Assembly: GCA_003647605.1 (NCBI GenBank)
Contig: QMND01000045.1
Location: 1-5,893, forward strand
DNA from: Candidatus Shapirobacteria bacterium
GTDB lineage: Bacteria > Patescibacteriota > Microgenomatia > UBA12405
Length of the DNA: 5,893 bases
Direction: 5' to 3'
Shown: positions 4,598-5,893 of the stretch, one piece after another
How positions within the stretch are numbered: the stretch's first letter is position 1
Layout of the letters: each line of letters starts with the position of its first letter
Translations under genes and position numbers: made by a program
The notes under the pieces: generated by a model
What the model saw: the letters and a program-made list of their open reading frames with translations, nothing else
What the model was told of the DNA's origin: nothing
The model's database searches: none

Positions 4598-5884
4598 ATG
4601 AATAAATCCCCGCAAAAAATAATTGAGTTTGTAGGCAAAATCAAAGTAGACAAATCTTGGAGTTTTGCTGAACTTGGAAGAAAAGATACCACCTATATAA
4701 CTCACGGATATCACCGCTATCCTGCTAAATTTATTCCCCAAATCGTTTCTCGTTTGATTAAAAAGTATACTCAAAAAGGAGATTTGGTCGTTGACCCTTT
4801 TGGTGGTTGCGGAACCACAATTGTTGAAGCAAAAACTGCAGGACGAAAAAGCTTAGCAGTCGATATAAACCCTGTTGCAGTTCTAATTACTAAAGCAAAA
4901 AAAACAGCTATTAAGCCAGATCAGCTAGAACGACATTTTTTGCAATTAAAACAAAAAATAGAAAATTATAATAAAAACACAAAAGTTAAAACCCCCAATC
5001 ATCAAAGAATTGATTATTGGTTTGAGCCTGAACAAAAAAAGAAATTGTCCTTTTTGTTTTCAAAAATTTCTGAAATAAAAAATAAAGACATTCAGAACTT
5101 TTTCTTTTGTGCTTTTTCTAATATTTTAAAAAATTGTTCTATATGGCTACAAAAAAGCAATAAGCCAACACGAGATCTTAAGAAGATACCAAGTGATCCT
5201 TTTAAGACCTTTTTTAGGCAAACCAAAGCCATGATGAGAGGAAATAAGAGTTTTTATTTTCTCTTACAAGAAAGAGGGTTTTTGGAAACCTCTTGTCAGG
5301 TGTTTTGTGGAGATGCCAGAGATATACCAACTAAGAACAATACAGTGGAACTTGTTGTTACATCACCGCCTTATGTCACATCTTACGAATATGCAGATTT
5401 ACACCAACTTACGGCTTTGTGGTTTAAACATACCAAAAATTTAAGCGATTTTCGCAAAAGATTTATTGGTACAAGTTTTCATACCAATAAAACAATTAAC
5501 CTAAATAGTCAAATAGCTAAAGATATTGTTGCTAAACTAGACCAAATCCATCACAAAACAAGTGTTGGAGTTGCCACCTATTTTAGTGAAATGAACCAAG
5601 TTTTTCAGGAGATGAAAAGAATTTTAAAAAAAGGAGGAAAAACGGCTATCGTTATTGGAAATACCAAACTAAAAAGTATAAAAATTTTAAACACAGAAGT
5701 TTTTGTAGAACAGCTACAAAATTTAGGCTTAAAAATTAGAGCTATTATTAAAAGGGAAATACCTTCCAAAAATTTACCATCTATCAGAGATCCGAAGACA
5801 GGCAGGTTTGCTAAAATTACGGATAAGAAAAAAGTTCTAGCCTATCCGACCGAATATATTTTAATTTTTGAAAAACAATTATGA
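4598..5884 (+). CDS. Site-specific DNA amino-methyltransferase (N4-cytosine or N6-adenine, TSPPY class)
   Basis: This 428-residue enzyme should transfer a methyl group from S-adenosylmethionine to an exocyclic amino group in DNA. Motif X is HGYHRYPAKFIP (residues 36-47). Motif I, which binds SAM, is DPFGGCGTT from Asp66, with Cys71 where many relatives have Ser. Motif II is AVDINP with Asp89. The catalytic motif IV is TSPPY at 255-259, followed by SYEYADLHQLTALWF. A helical and basic section of about 150 residues separates motifs II and IV and may hold the target-recognition part, giving an X-I-insert-IV order like the alpha class. The later strand GGKTAIVIGNTK (about residues 346-357) and the final AYPTEYILIFEK complete the Rossmann-like fold. 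SPPY is more usual for N4-cytosine enzymes, but the target base cannot be decided here. The stop overlaps the next ATG (ATGA), suggesting a coupled partner gene, possibly a restriction enzyme. Confidence 0.9.
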   Translation: MNKSPQKIIEFVGKIKVDKSWSFAELGRKDTTYITHGYHRYPAKFIPQIVSRLIKKYTQKGDLVVDPFGGCGTTIVEAKTAGRKSLAVDINPVAVLITKAKKTAIKPDQLERHFLQLKQKIENYNKNTKVKTPNHQRIDYWFEPEQKKKLSFLFSKISEIKNKDIQNFFFCAFSNILKNCSIWLQKSNKPTRDLKKIPSDPFKTFFRQTKAMMRGNKSFYFLLQERGFLETSCQVFCGDARDIPTKNNTVELVVTSPPYVTSYEYADLHQLTALWFKHTKNLSDFRKRFIGTSFHTNKTINLNSQIAKDIVAKLDQIHHKTSVGVATYFSEMNQVFQEMKRILKKGGKTAIVIGNTKLKSIKILNTEVFVEQLQNLGLKIRAIIKREIPSKNLPSIRDPKTGRFAKITDKKKVLAYPTEYILIFEKQL

Positions 5885-5893
5885 CTATACAAG
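5881..5893 (+). CDS. Start of the next gene, cut by the window edge (possible methyltransferase partner)
   Basis: An ATG at 5881 overlaps the methyltransferase stop in the arrangement ATGA and opens a frame MTIQ that leaves the window after 13 bases. Overlaps of this type are typical of translationally coupled operon partners. Beside a DNA methyltransferase, a cognate restriction endonuclease is a frequent partner, but only four residues are visible and nothing in them supports any function. Confidence 0.4.

Noticed and set aside
4589..4774. Minus-strand open frame of 61 codons
   Set aside because: It is antisense to the methyltransferase N-terminus with motif X and has no supporting signal.

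Overview
The window is AT-rich, tightly packed DNA from a bacterium that uses TGA as a stop codon (rubrerythrin and the methyltransferase both end in TGA). Short proteins, near-zero intergenic gaps, the absence of any clear Shine-Dalgarno sequence and a GatB of the CSC...[12 protein letters not shown] type suggest a Patescibacteria/CPR genome, perhaps Microgenomates. That placement is inferred from protein character and was not confirmed by a search.

Left part (1-2022): three housekeeping or stress genes on the + strand. They are an RBBP9/YdeN-type serine hydrolase (93-644), a full-length rubrerythrin with every expected iron ligand (699-1274), and a HAD-superfamily hydrolase (1435-2022). Middle (2027-3458): a complete gatB, the amidotransferase B subunit needed to make Gln-tRNA(Gln) and/or Asn-tRNA(Asn). 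As written it is split into three frames by two single-base losses. A small helical protein of unknown function (3463-3786, minus strand) converges on it with 4 bases between the stop codons.

Right part (3787-5893) looks like an accessory region. It holds a divergent promoter area, a decayed HNH-endonuclease gene with its centre missing (3925-4144), an unrecognised 66-residue protein (4225-4425) ending inside a perfect 20-bp palindrome, a stretch that reads like an orphan C-terminus (4449-4538), and an amino-methyltransferase of the TSPPY class (4598-5884). The methyltransferase overlaps the next start codon by ATGA, as expected for a modification gene coupled to a partner, possibly a restriction enzyme, beyond the window edge.

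The most notable regulatory pattern is that four genes on both strands (hydrolase, gatB, the minus-strand gene and the 66-residue gene) have a -10 box 5-6 nt before the ATG. In three of them it is an extended TGTTAWAAT box. With normal promoter geometry the transcript would start at or next to the A of the ATG, so these mRNAs should be leaderless. This also fixes their start codons and predicts a separate promoter for gatB inside the end of the HAD gene. I found no rRNA, tRNA, CRISPR array, insertion sequence or origin.
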